From positions 1 through 6,886 of the forward strand of contig JACMIU010000133.1 in NCBI GenBank assembly GCA_014380985.1: a stretch of DNA of 6,886 bases. Reading direction: 5' to 3'. This document shows positions 1 to 6,312 of the stretch, in pieces; position 1 is the stretch's first letter; each line of letters starts with the position of its first letter. Position numbers and translations under genes: made by a program. This stretch comes from Armatimonadota bacterium. Its GTDB lineage: Bacteria > Armatimonadota > Armatimonadia > Armatimonadales > Armatimonadaceae. The notes beneath the pieces were generated by a model that saw nothing but the letters and a program-made list of their open reading frames with translations, was not told the origin of the DNA and made no database searches.

Positions 1-374
1 CGGTCAATCTCGGACGCGTAGTTGAAGAACGATTCCGCCCGCAGGAAAAAGCCGTCGTCGGCACGGGCGAACCCCTTGCCGATTCGCAGGGCGTCGGCGA
101 ACGGCGTCTCGGCTTCGGCGTCGCCCTGCGTTCGGATGCGGATGTTTTTCGACCCGCCTTCCAGCGGAAAACCCGACGCGACCGCCAACGCTTCTAAAAA
201 CGTAGACTTGCCGGTTCCGTTTTCGCCGACCAGAAACGTCACTTGCGGATGAAAATAGAGCGTGTCGTTCGCCAAATGCTGGCACACGGGCAAGCCGAAC
301 GGGTACGTCACGAACGATTCGACCCGGCTCCGGTCAATAGTCGCGGAATATAGAAACGGGGGGCGTTCCAGCAT
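1..374 (-). CDS. AAA family ATPase, COG3910-like (N-terminal part, cut by window edge)
   Basis: This is the first 124 codons of a P-loop ATPase, read from the minus strand and running off the left edge. A Walker A motif GENGTGKST sits at residues 50-58, preceded by a beta-strand (HPQVTFLV). About 55 residues later comes DGFFLRAESFFNYASEID. The order YPFGLP, FHPxVTFLVGENGTGKSTFLEALA, LRAESFFN matches the COG3910 'predicted ATPase' family as I know it. Walker B and signature motifs would lie outside the window. The role of the family is not well defined; ATP binding and hydrolysis is the only safe statement. Start choice is uncertain. ATG at 374 gives the usual short N-terminus, with AAAGGG 15 nt upstream. 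An in-frame ATG at 413 adds 13 residues but has GAGG directly abutting it. Either start lies 10-49 nt after the exonuclease stop, so the gene is probably last or internal in a three-gene operon. Confidence 0.85.
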   Translation of the reverse strand, partial: MLERPPFLYSATIDRSRVESFVTYPFGLPVCQHLANDTLYFHPQVTFLVGENGTGKSTFLEALAVASGFPLEGGSKNIRIRTQGDAEAETPFADALRIGKGFARADDGFFLRAESFFNYASEID

Positions 375-423
375 GATGGCGTTAGTGTACCCTTTGGGTC
401 GGGGATGTTCCATCCTCGCAACT

Positions 424-1179
424 TCAGCCGGGGAACCCGGTCGCCGCTTTCAGTCTGCCATACGCGAACGCCAGCAAAAGCGAAAGGTTTTCGATGTCGG
501 CGCGGTTGTAGTCAATCAGCAAGTCGAGCGAGGCGCGGCTTTTCTTCGTGCGCCATTCGCGCCACAAGCGCACGGCGTCGGAACCGGACAACCCATCTAC
601 CCCGTCTTCGCGCTCGATGCCGATTTGCCGCTCAATGCGCTTCAGTCCGCCCTTGAAGCCTAATTTGCGGAGTAGGGGACACAGGTCAACGTGCAACTGA
701 TGGAACGCGGTGTCGGGAAAGCGGCGGCGCAGGAACGGAATATCGAAGCCCGTGCCGAAAAACGTCACCCAAAGCGCGTAATTATCGGCGTCGGTGCCGA
801 AATTGTCCAAGTCGCGGTACTTGACGTAGATTCGGGAAGTGTCGTTGTTGTACACGCCGATTATCGTGATCGAGTCCGCGCCCATGCGCCCGTTGGTTTC
901 GATGTCTAAAAAGCCGATGCGCTCCATGAAGTCCGGCACAGCTCGCCAGTGTTCGCCCGCCGGTAACAGTTTGGCGAAATACGCGAAGTCACCTGCGTCA
1001 AGCCGGTCAATCCAGACGGGAAGAAGCGGCAAAAGCGCGCCGCGCTGTGTGTCGGTGATCGGCAGGTCGGAAGGCGACGCCGCAAGCGCGTCTCGCCACG
1101 ACAGGATACCGGCGTCCCACAGTCGGCGTTCGGCGACCTGCCCGATGCCGGGCGCGGCGATAAAGGTGGACGACAACAT
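424..1179 (-). CDS. YprB-type RNase H-fold 3'-5' exonuclease with N-terminal HhH
   Basis: The 251-residue protein has two parts. Residues about 8-32 (APGIGQVAERRLWDAGILSW) look like a helix-hairpin-helix DNA-binding element. Residues about 88-245 form an exonuclease domain of the RNase_H_2/YprB type within the DEDD superfamily. The acidic motifs are visible: Exo I as FLDIETNG (D92, E94), Exo II as FGTGFDIPFL (D146), and Exo III as YNRADIENL (Y224 and D228, the YxxxD form). All four expected metal ligands are therefore present and the enzyme should be active on DNA or RNA ends; the natural substrate cannot be told from sequence. No signal peptide or membrane segment is seen, so it should be cytoplasmic. 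It starts 19 nt after the LuxR-type gene stop. TAAAGG overlaps that stop and is a somewhat distant ribosome binding site. It is followed closely by the COG3910-like ATPase gene, suggesting co-transcription. Confidence 0.88.
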   Translation of the reverse strand: MLSSTFIAAPGIGQVAERRLWDAGILSWRDALAASPSDLPITDTQRGALLPLLPVWIDRLDAGDFAYFAKLLPAGEHWRAVPDFMERIGFLDIETNGRMGADSITIIGVYNNDTSRIYVKYRDLDNFGTDADNYALWVTFFGTGFDIPFLRRRFPDTAFHQLHVDLCPLLRKLGFKGGLKRIERQIGIEREDGVDGLSGSDAVRLWREWRTKKSRASLDLLIDYNRADIENLSLLLAFAYGRLKAATGFPG

Positions 1180-1198
1180 GGTCTACGTCACTCGACCT

Positions 1199-1957
1199 TT
1201 ATTCTACTACAGGCGGAAGCAACGCTTCGGTCGCGGAGGTCAGGAACGGCATATAAGCATACAACTGCGTTCGCCGCTGGATACCGAGTTTGCGGAACGA
1301 GTGCATCAGGTGAAACTTCACGGTCGGAATGCTGATACCGAGAAACACGGCTATCTGCTCATTCGACAAACCGCGTGCCGCATGAAGCGCGACTTCGTGT
1401 TCGCGGGCGGAAAGTAGCGCGGCTTGCGAGGCGTTCGAGTTTTCCTCGTCGCTTCCGGCTCCGTTGCGGCTTGCACCGCCACCGGAAGGCGCGTCGCCGT
1501 TGCCGCCCACGGCGTCAATCAGAGCGGGAAGCAGCTGCGGCGAGCAGTACAACCGGTTTTGCGCGGCGGCTTGAATCGCCTGCACCAAGACGCTGACGGG
1601 TTCGTCCGTGCCGACAAACGCATTGATCGCCATTTTCCGCGCCCCGTAAAAATCTACCTTGTTACCGTCGGCGATAAGCGCGTAGCGCGGCGTGACCCCG
1701 TTGTCGCCGCTTCGCTTCGGGAGGCGCGATTCGACGGCGACGCGATTTTGCCAACCCTCCCCGACCAGTAGCACGACGAGCAGTTCGGCGGGATTGGTTG
1801 CCGGGCGTCGGCGCGAAAGGGAAGTAACGGGCGAAGCGTCCTCGTCGCCAGTCGCCCCTTCGTCCCAAAAAATCGGGCTAACGGTAGAAAGTAGTGCCTC
1901 CATCGCCTGACACAGCAATGCCGGACCGACCAGACGTACTGCGATTGGTGTTTTCAT
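1199..1957 (-). CDS. LuxR-family regulator with degenerate receiver domain
   Basis: The 252-residue protein ends in a clear LuxR/GerE helix-turn-helix at residues about 181-233 (LSAREHEVAL, GLSNEQIAVFLGIS, TVKFHLMHSFRKLGIQRRTQL), so it should bind DNA. The N-terminal about 150 residues resemble a response-regulator receiver at their C-terminal end (GARKMAINAFVG, then VLVQAIQAAAQNRLYCSPQLL). The phosphorylation chemistry is missing: no paired acids follow the first strand (VRLVGP), the Asp position is in a LLVVLLVGEG segment, and the usual K after FV is G (AFVGTDE). Residues about 34-55 are an extra insertion, and about 150-178 is a Gly/Ser/Asn-rich linker. I infer an atypical, phosphorylation-independent regulator. 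An in-frame TAA at 1961-1963, two codons upstream, rules out a longer reading frame, so ATG 1957 is the first possible start. It lacks a good ribosome binding site. It leads the operon with the exonuclease and ATPase genes and may control it. Confidence 0.87.
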   Translation of the reverse strand: MKTPIAVRLVGPALLCQAMEALLSTVSPIFWDEGATGDEDASPVTSLSRRRPATNPAELLVVLLVGEGWQNRVAVESRLPKRSGDNGVTPRYALIADGNKVDFYGARKMAINAFVGTDEPVSVLVQAIQAAAQNRLYCSPQLLPALIDAVGGNGDAPSGGGASRNGAGSDEENSNASQAALLSAREHEVALHAARGLSNEQIAVFLGISIPTVKFHLMHSFRKLGIQRRTQLYAYMPFLTSATEALLPPVVE

Positions 1958-1965
1958 ACTTTAAT

Positions 1966-1995
1966 TCACAAACGCCGACCCGAACTCCGGCGCAT
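1966..1995 (-). CDS. Possible 9-codon leader ORF before the LuxR-type gene
   Basis: AGGAG (2003-1999) precedes an ATG at 1995 and a nine-codon frame, MRRSSGRRL, ending in TGA at 1966-1968. That is 8 nt before the regulator's ATG, which has no good ribosome binding site of its own. Translation could therefore be coupled by termination and restart. Against it, the spacing between AGGAG and ATG is only 3 nt. The predicted transcription start from the -10 at 2009-2014 would also fall at about 2002, inside the AGGAG. Treat as a possibility only. Confidence 0.2.
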   Translation of the reverse strand: MRRSSGRRL

Positions 1996-2008
1996 TGTCT
2001 CCTAAACC

Positions 2009-2017
2009 ATCATAGCA
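2009..2017 (-). promoter_or_regulatory. Extended -10 promoter for the minus-strand operon
   Basis: Read on the minus strand, TGCTATGAT is an extended -10 element (TG, one base, then TATGAT, five of six matches to TATAAT). The -35 is poor: GTGCAA at 17-bp spacing matches three of six bases. Extended -10 promoters often tolerate this. It lies about 50 nt upstream of the LuxR-type regulator start. Experimental mapping of the 5' end would settle it. Confidence 0.4.
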
Positions 2018-2241
2018 AGTACACGAACTTTTTGCACAAGATAGCAATATATCTTCGGGTTTACGAACACGATTCCACGAAAATCTTAATGTGACAAGTA
2101 TATCATATGTTGGCACTCGAACAAAATAGGCAAGGAAGGGAAGCCTGACCCCTACGAAGGATACGACAAGTTTTCATTTTGGGGCAGGATTCCCGCGCCG
2201 TGTGGTAGAAAGACAGGGTAGGAGTTCGACACGACAAACGT

Positions 2242-3078
2242 ATGGCATACACTGCGGAAATCAACCGATCCAAACCAACCGCCTTTTTCTTTCTGATTGA
2301 CCAATCCGGCTCCATGGACGACCCGTGGGGCGTGGATTCCGGCAAACGCAAGTGCGACGCGGTTTCCGACGCGATTAACCGGCTTCTCTCGACGCTGGTT
2401 CTGCGGTGCGCGAAGGGCGAAGATGTGCGCGACTATTTCCAGATCGGCGTGGTCGGCTACGGCGGCGCGATTCGCTCCGGCTTTTCCGGGCGGCTGGCGA
2501 ACCGGCAATTCGTGCCGATTTCCGAGGTCGCTGATAATCCGCTTCGCGTCGAGCAACGGGTGCGGAAGGTAGATGACGGAGTCGGCGGCTTAGTCGAAAC
2601 CGCGATTCGCTTTCCCGTATGGTTTGAGCCGTATGCGAACGGCAACACGCCAATGACCGCCGCGATTGAAGAAGCCCGCCGCGCCGTGCAAGCGTGGTGC
2701 GAACTGTACCCGCTCTCATATCCCCCGGCAATTATCAATATCTCGGACGGGGAACCGACCGACGGTTCCCCGATTGCCGCGAGCGACGCGCTCAAGCAGG
2801 TCGGCACGAACGACGGCAAATCGCTTTTTTTCAACATTCATATTTCCGGCTCGGCAAAACGTCCGATTGAGTTTCCCGACGCGCAAATCGGACTACCCGA
2901 CGAGTTCGCGCAAAGGCTATACGAAATGAGTAGCGTACTGCCGCCGCGCCTTGTGGATGAAGCGCGGCGTGAAGGCTTCTCGGCGTCGGAAAGGTCTCGC
3001 GGTTTCGCGTTCAACGCAGATTTGCGCTCGCTGGTGCAGTTCTTGGACATCGGGACGCGCACGGCGGACTTGCGCTAA
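2242..3078 (+). CDS. vWA domain protein with complete MIDAS (TerY-like)
   Basis: The 278-residue protein is almost entirely a von Willebrand factor A domain. The metal-ion-dependent adhesion site is complete: D20-Q-S22-G-S24 (LIDQSGSM), T136 (NGNTPM), and D169 in INISDGEPTDG. No signal peptide or membrane helix is present, so it should act in the cytoplasm as a metal-dependent protein-binding module, not as a surface adhesin. The C-terminal stretch (LPDEFAQRLYEMSSVLP, then FNADLRSLVQFLDIGTR) is typical, to my recollection, of a bacterial vWA family often encoded next to PP2C phosphatases and Ser/Thr kinases. The next gene, 14 nt downstream, is indeed a PP2C phosphatase. The pair therefore probably acts in protein phosphorylation signalling, with the vWA protein as scaffold or phosphatase partner. 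The partner protein and signal are unknown. Start is the first ATG after an upstream in-frame stop. Confidence 0.9.
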   Translation: MAYTAEINRSKPTAFFFLIDQSGSMDDPWGVDSGKRKCDAVSDAINRLLSTLVLRCAKGEDVRDYFQIGVVGYGGAIRSGFSGRLANRQFVPISEVADNPLRVEQRVRKVDDGVGGLVETAIRFPVWFEPYANGNTPMTAAIEEARRAVQAWCELYPLSYPPAIINISDGEPTDGSPIAASDALKQVGTNDGKSLFFNIHISGSAKRPIEFPDAQIGLPDEFAQRLYEMSSVLPPRLVDEARREGFSASERSRGFAFNADLRSLVQFLDIGTRTADLR

Positions 3079-3092
3079 AGGAGACACCCACT

Positions 3093-3824
3093 ATGTTTAC
3101 CGTCTCCCGCACTCTGTACGCCCCGAAAGAAGGCAACACCGACGAACAGTATGAAGATGCGTTCGCCGTCTGCGACGCGGCATTGCCGGGTCGCTTCACC
3201 GTCGCCGTATCGGACGGCGCATCGTCCGCCGGGTATGCCCGCGAATGGGCGAACCGATTGGTGCAGTCGTTCGCCAAAGACGAACCATTCCCCGGCGAAT
3301 CCGCGTTTTTCGCCCGCGTTCTCGCCTTAGGCGAGGAGTGGCGTGGGCAGGTTTCGGGGAGCGCGACATCGTGGTACGCGAAGGAAAAATTAGAATCCGG
3401 TTCGGCGGCAACACTTTTGGTCGCCACCTTCGACGATGCCGCCAAGACGCTCACGGCGTCGTGTGTGGGCGACGTGTGCCTGTTCGTGATTCGCCGCGAC
3501 AAACTGCGCTTCGGCTTTCCGGTGACGCGCTCGAAGGGTTTCAGCAACCGCCCCGACCTACTTTCCACGGAGGACATCGGCACGCGCAAACCGCCAACGC
3601 TTCTGCAATTCACCACGGCAATTGAGCCGGGCGACCGCTTTTTCTTCCTCACCGATGCCGTGGCGCAGTATTTTCTCGCCCGCTTCGAGACGCGCCGCGA
3701 AAAGCCGTGGCATACCCTGCCCCAAGCGCAATCGGAACTTGCGCTGTGGCTCCACGCGAAGCGCGATTCCGGCGAAATGAAGAACGACGATGTGACGATT
3801 CTCGAAGTGCAGTACGCGGTTTGA
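3093..3824 (+). CDS. PP2C-type protein serine/threonine phosphatase
   Basis: The 243-residue protein carries the metal-binding motifs of a PP2C (PP2C_2-type) phosphatase in order: NTDEQYEDAFAV (E21, D22), VSDGAS (D41, G42), GSAATLLVA (from G103), VGDVCLF (G126, D127), LTDAVAQYF (D188) and MKNDDVTIL (D232 and D233). The acidic residues expected to hold two metal ions appear intact, so it should be active and remove phosphate from Ser/Thr residues. There is no transmembrane segment or sensor domain; a soluble cytoplasmic protein is expected. A strong ribosome binding site AAAGGAG (3077-3083) overlaps the vWA stop codon and sits 9 nt before the ATG, so translation of the two genes is probably linked. 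No protein kinase follows: transcription ends at the hairpin just downstream. Its substrate is presumably phosphorylated by a kinase encoded elsewhere. Confidence 0.92.
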   Translation: MFTVSRTLYAPKEGNTDEQYEDAFAVCDAALPGRFTVAVSDGASSAGYAREWANRLVQSFAKDEPFPGESAFFARVLALGEEWRGQVSGSATSWYAKEKLESGSAATLLVATFDDAAKTLTASCVGDVCLFVIRRDKLRFGFPVTRSKGFSNRPDLLSTEDIGTRKPPTLLQFTTAIEPGDRFFFLTDAVAQYFLARFETRREKPWHTLPQAQSELALWLHAKRDSGEMKNDDVTILEVQYAV

Positions 3825-3831
3825 AACGAAA

Positions 3832-3867
3832 AAGCGGTAGGCGCGTTGTGCGCCTACCGCTTCTTTT
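3832..3867. terminator. Bidirectional rho-independent terminator
   Basis: A perfect 13-bp stem (AAGCGGTAGGCGC at 3832-3844 pairing with 3850-3862) closes a 5-nt loop, GTTGT. On the plus strand it is followed by CTTTT; on the minus strand the A-run before the stem reads as TTTTT. It lies 7 nt after the PP2C stop and 15 nt after the stop of the convergent PEP-CTERM gene, so it can end both transcripts. Confidence 0.92.
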
Positions 3868-3877
3868 ACGCCTCCGG

Positions 3878-4618
3878 TTATTTGCGGCGTCGAAGCACCA
3901 TGCCACCGAGAAGCATCAGCCCGGTCGCCGTTAGCGCGATCGTTCCCGCTTCGGGAACCATGACGGCGATCGGTTGCGGGTCGGCGGCGAAGTTGCCGTT
4001 GCCATCCGCATTGAGCGACCTTAAGTAGGACGAGCCGCTTGCGCCCGCGAGTTGGAACGTCGGCACCGACGAGGTAAAGCCGAAGTTCAGTTCGCGCTCC
4101 ACAGAGTTCGGAAAGGCAACAAACGCCGAGTTGTAAACCAGCGTATTTCCCAGCCCGGTGTCTATCGTGAGCGAAAACGCGCCGCTTCCGGTTCGCCCGA
4201 ACGCGGTGCCGGTCGCTGCGGTGAACGAAAGCAGATTGGTCATGCCGTTTACCGGCGTCACCGCGTTGATGCTCATGACGATATTTTGCAAGGGTTGTTC
4301 GGTGAACGGACCCACTACGGTTCCGAATCCGTTCACCGTGGCGGAGAATGTCATTCGTGCCGCGATCGGTGTGTTCGCCGGACCGTAACCGTTGCTGATG
4401 CCGGTGGTGTAGTTGAACGTGACGTTGGCGGGGGTGGGAGACAAAACGAACCCGCTGGTCGCGGTTCCGGTGTTGGTGAAAACGAACGAGTCTGCGGTAG
4501 GCGCGGTGAACGAGGCGAACGTGGTGATAACGGCTGAAGCCGGAGTTGCCAGCGCGGTAGCAATCACCAAAAGCGCGACCGGAATAATGCTTTGTTTTAC
4601 TGTTGGAACAACCTTCAT
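3878..4618 (-). CDS. PEP-CTERM sorted secreted protein
   Basis: From ATG 4618 the product is 246 residues. It begins with a Sec signal peptide: lysines at 2 and 8, a hydrophobic core at about 10-24, and a likely cut after the ASA at 27-29. The body (about 30-215) is rich in Thr, Ser, Gly, Asn and hydrophobic alternation, as in all-beta extracellular domains, with no cysteine; I recognise no named domain. The C-terminus is a textbook PEP-CTERM signal: VPEAGT from residue 221, a hydrophobic helix, and a terminal RRRK. In known systems an exosortase recognises this tripartite tail in the membrane; no exosortase gene is in the window. An in-frame start 30 codons upstream (4708) exists, but the added residues are hydrophilic and would bury the signal peptide, so 4618 is preferred. 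AAGAAGAA lies before that ATG as a weak ribosome binding site. The cargo function is unknown. Confidence 0.88.
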   Translation of the reverse strand: MKVVPTVKQSIIPVALLVIATALATPASAVITTFASFTAPTADSFVFTNTGTATSGFVLSPTPANVTFNYTTGISNGYGPANTPIAARMTFSATVNGFGTVVGPFTEQPLQNIVMSINAVTPVNGMTNLLSFTAATGTAFGRTGSGAFSLTIDTGLGNTLVYNSAFVAFPNSVERELNFGFTSSVPTFQLAGASGSSYLRSLNADGNGNFAADPQPIAVMVPEAGTIALTATGLMLLGGMVLRRRK

Positions 4619-4669
4619 GAGTTCTTCTTTCTTCGTGCGGCGCGACGCCGACGCTACGGGAGGTGTGTG

Positions 4670-4695
4670 GTGATTTATAGACTTACTTAAATCAC
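4670..4695. promoter_or_regulatory. 8-bp inverted repeat with 10-nt spacer, candidate operator
   Basis: GTGATTTA (4670-4677) and TAAATCAC (4688-4695) are perfect inverted copies separated by 10 nt. A second pair, TGTGTGG (4664-4670) and CCACACA (4705-4711), flanks them, offset by extra bases on one side. On the minus strand two -10-like hexamers for the PEP-CTERM gene, TATAAA (4679-4674) and CATAAT (4702-4697), lie in or next to the repeat. A regulator bound here could control the PEP-CTERM gene and possibly the divergent GH130 gene. Alternatively it is a 5'-leader RNA hairpin. Confidence 0.4.
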
Positions 4696-4797
4696 GATTA
4701 TGTTCCACACAGTATTCATCTTACCCAAATAGTTTCTTGGTTAAGCAAACCATTTTTTGGGCAGGAGAACGAACTGGTCTCGCCGAAACCATGCGGT

Positions 4798-5889
4798 ATG
4801 AGTACCACCGAACCCGGCTTGTTTACCCGCCACCCCGAAAACCCCATCGTTACGCCCGGCTTGTACCCGTGGCGGATGGTGGCGACGTTCAACCCCGGCG
4901 TCCTGTTGGACGATGACGGACGCTTTTACCTGTACGAACGCGCCGCCGGGGGATTCCGTCCTTTCTACTGCTACGTCGGCATGATGGAATCGGATGATGG
5001 TGTCCACTTTACGCACACAAAAACCGAGCCGGTATTTACGCCCGAAATGGCGGGAAGCCAGTTGGGTTCGGTGCAAGACCCCCGCGTTTGCAAAATGGAC
5101 GGACGCTACTACATGACGTTCGCGTATCGCCCGTATGCGTGGAGTTCCTACCCGACTGGCATTGGCGTTCCCGAAAGCCGCGAGTCCGAGTTTCCCGGCA
5201 TCGAATTGCCGCCCGTGCCCGGAGCCGTTGCCGGCTCCGCGAACGTCGTTGCCGGTCGCTCCGACAACATGACGCGCTCCGGTATCGCCGTGTCGGACGA
5301 CCGCATCCACTGGAGTCTGCTGTCGTGGGTGTCGCCGACCACAATGGACGACCGCGACGTGATTTTGTTTCCCGAAAAGATTGGCGGACGCTACTGCGTT
5401 TTGCGCCGCCCTTTGCAGTATGTCGGCGAAAAGTATGGCACAACCGGAGCGGCGATGTGGCTGTCGTATTCGGACGATTTGCACACTTGGACGGAACCGG
5501 AACTGCTGGCGAAAGCCGAATATGAGTGGGAAGACAATCGCATCGGCGGTTCGACGCCGCCGATAAAAACCGATGCCGGATGGCTGGTTTTCTACCACGG
5601 CGTCCATACCGAGGACAAAACGACCAAGCGCGTCAACTATCGCATGGGTGCGCTCTTGCTCGACCTCCAAGACCCGCGAAAAATAATCGCCCGCAACAAA
5701 ACGCCGTTGATGGAGCCGACCGCGTACTACGAAAAGTCTGGTGCATACATCCCGAACGTGATTTTCCCGACCGCAAATATCGTGGAGGACGGCACGATTT
5801 ATCTGTACTACGGCGTTTGCGACACGGCGATTGCATTAGCGACGGCGAATCTTGATGAGGTGCTGGCGTTTGTTTTGAGCGGAGCGTAG
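4798..5889 (+). CDS. GH130-family (COG2152) glycosidase or glycoside phosphorylase
   Basis: The 363-residue protein has the five-bladed propeller sequence pattern of GH130/COG2152. Recognisable pieces in order are RHPENPIVTP (11-20), TFNPGVLLDDDGRFYLYER (30-48), SVQDPRV (91-97), a middle segment with DRDVILFPEKIGGRY, then RIGGSTPPIKTDAGWLVFYHGV (248-269), YRMGALLLDLQDP, and PNVIFPTAN with LYYGVCDTAIALA near the end. D94 is the likely catalytic acid by analogy with the DPR motif of the family, and H267 in YHGV is also usually conserved. Family members mostly phosphorolyse or hydrolyse beta-mannosidic bonds; which reaction and sugar apply here cannot be decided from sequence. No signal peptide is seen, so a cytoplasmic enzyme. 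No transporter or sugar regulator is adjacent. The first ATG (4798) lacks a near ribosome binding site: AGGAG (4763-4767) is 30 nt away, but it is 6 nt before an in-frame CTG at 4774. Confidence 0.88.
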   Translation: MSTTEPGLFTRHPENPIVTPGLYPWRMVATFNPGVLLDDDGRFYLYERAAGGFRPFYCYVGMMESDDGVHFTHTKTEPVFTPEMAGSQLGSVQDPRVCKMDGRYYMTFAYRPYAWSSYPTGIGVPESRESEFPGIELPPVPGAVAGSANVVAGRSDNMTRSGIAVSDDRIHWSLLSWVSPTTMDDRDVILFPEKIGGRYCVLRRPLQYVGEKYGTTGAAMWLSYSDDLHTWTEPELLAKAEYEWEDNRIGGSTPPIKTDAGWLVFYHGVHTEDKTTKRVNYRMGALLLDLQDPRKIIARNKTPLMEPTAYYEKSGAYIPNVIFPTANIVEDGTIYLYYGVCDTAIALATANLDEVLAFVLSGA

Positions 5890-5943
5890 GGGTACGCAGG
5901 AAGTGAAGCGGTGCGCGATACAATACGGACGGAGAGCCGACCC

Positions 5944-6198
5944 ATGCCTACCGCTTATGAAGACTTCGTTGACTTTTTAGTCGCCGAAGCCGCGCCCGAA
6001 AAAATCATCGCGTTTGCGCCGTCCGAGACGAGCCGCGCCCGTGCTTACGAACTTCTTTCCCGCGAAAAATCCGGCACGATTAGCGCGGACGAGAAGCGCG
6101 AACTCGATCAATTCGTGCAGTTGGAACACGTTTTCAGCGTCGCCAAAGCCCGCGCCTACGAGCACCTTACCGCCACCGGAAATGCGGTTCCCAAATAA
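5944..6198 (+). CDS. Small conserved-looking protein preceding an HNH endonuclease gene
   Basis: The 84-residue product is hydrophilic and mostly helical in character, with many Glu, Arg, Lys and Ala. The stretches VIAF-like IIAFAPSETSRARAYELL (21-38), REKSGTISADEKRELDQ (40-56) and QLEHVFSVAKARAYEHL (59-75) match, from memory, small proteins encoded just upstream of short HNH endonucleases in cyanobacteria and other phyla. I know no tested function; an immunity, partner or chaperone role for the nuclease is only inferred from position. GGAGAG at 5931-5936 is well placed before ATG 5944, which is preferred to the in-frame GTG at 5911. The gene starts 54 nt after the GH130 gene, and its TAA is only 3 nt before the HNH start codon, so the two are probably translated together. 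Confidence 0.7.
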   Translation: MPTAYEDFVDFLVAEAAPEKIIAFAPSETSRARAYELLSREKSGTISADEKRELDQFVQLEHVFSVAKARAYEHLTATGNAVPK

Positions 6199-6312
6199 CC
6201 GATGAGCGTCACGTACATTCCCGCCGACCTATGCCGGTTGGTGATCGCCCGTGCTAACAATGTTTGTGAATACTGCCGCGTCCCGGCGTCCGCGTCGTTC
6301 TACGGTTGTGCT

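Larger units (their letters stand above)
1958..2241. promoter_or_regulatory. Divergent intergenic region between the LuxR-type operon and the vWA gene
   Basis: This gap is visibly AT-richer than its surroundings, especially 2015-2110. On the minus side it holds the extended -10 and a possible leader ORF. Just upstream of that promoter is a short imperfectly informative dyad, AGATA-N6-TATCT, at 2039-2054, which could be an operator. For the plus-strand vWA gene, TATCAT at 2101-2106 is a five-of-six -10 match, but no acceptable -35 lies 16-18 bp before it. AGGAG at 2220-2224 is the only ribosome-binding-like sequence and is 17 nt from the vWA ATG. In-frame TAG at 2206-2208 and the absence of an intervening start codon support ATG 2242. 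I see no RNA gene here. Confidence 0.35.

Noticed and set aside
4..285. Minus-strand frame of 93 codons at the left edge
   Set aside because: It is out of frame with the Walker A-containing ATPase, which shows family motifs on the same strand.
839..1417. Plus-strand frame of 192 codons
   Set aside because: It lies across the exonuclease and LuxR-type genes, both strongly supported on the minus strand, and crosses their junction without recognisable motifs.
1676..1692. AGCGCGTAGCGCG-like palindrome inside the LuxR-type gene as a second copy of the HNH insertion
   Set aside because: Only the central GCGTAGCG is shared, flanks differ, and the reading frame there is normal coding sequence.
3011..3652. 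Minus-strand frame of 213 codons opposite the PP2C gene
   Set aside because: Composition is Arg/Ser-rich shadow coding, and the PP2C motifs are unambiguous on the other strand.
4052..4537. Plus-strand frame of 161 codons opposite the PEP-CTERM gene
   Set aside because: Highly Arg/Gly-rich with no domain; the minus strand has a complete signal peptide and sorting tail.
4741..5670. Long minus-strand frame of about 309 codons opposite the GH130 gene
   Set aside because: The product is rich in Arg, His, Gly and Val without any family motif, while the plus strand reads a clear GH130 enzyme; it is an antisense shadow.
5915..5926. TACAAT at 5919-5924 as a promoter for the small protein gene
   Set aside because: No acceptable -35 at 16-18 bp upstream, and the close spacing to GH130 allows read-through; not supported well enough to list.
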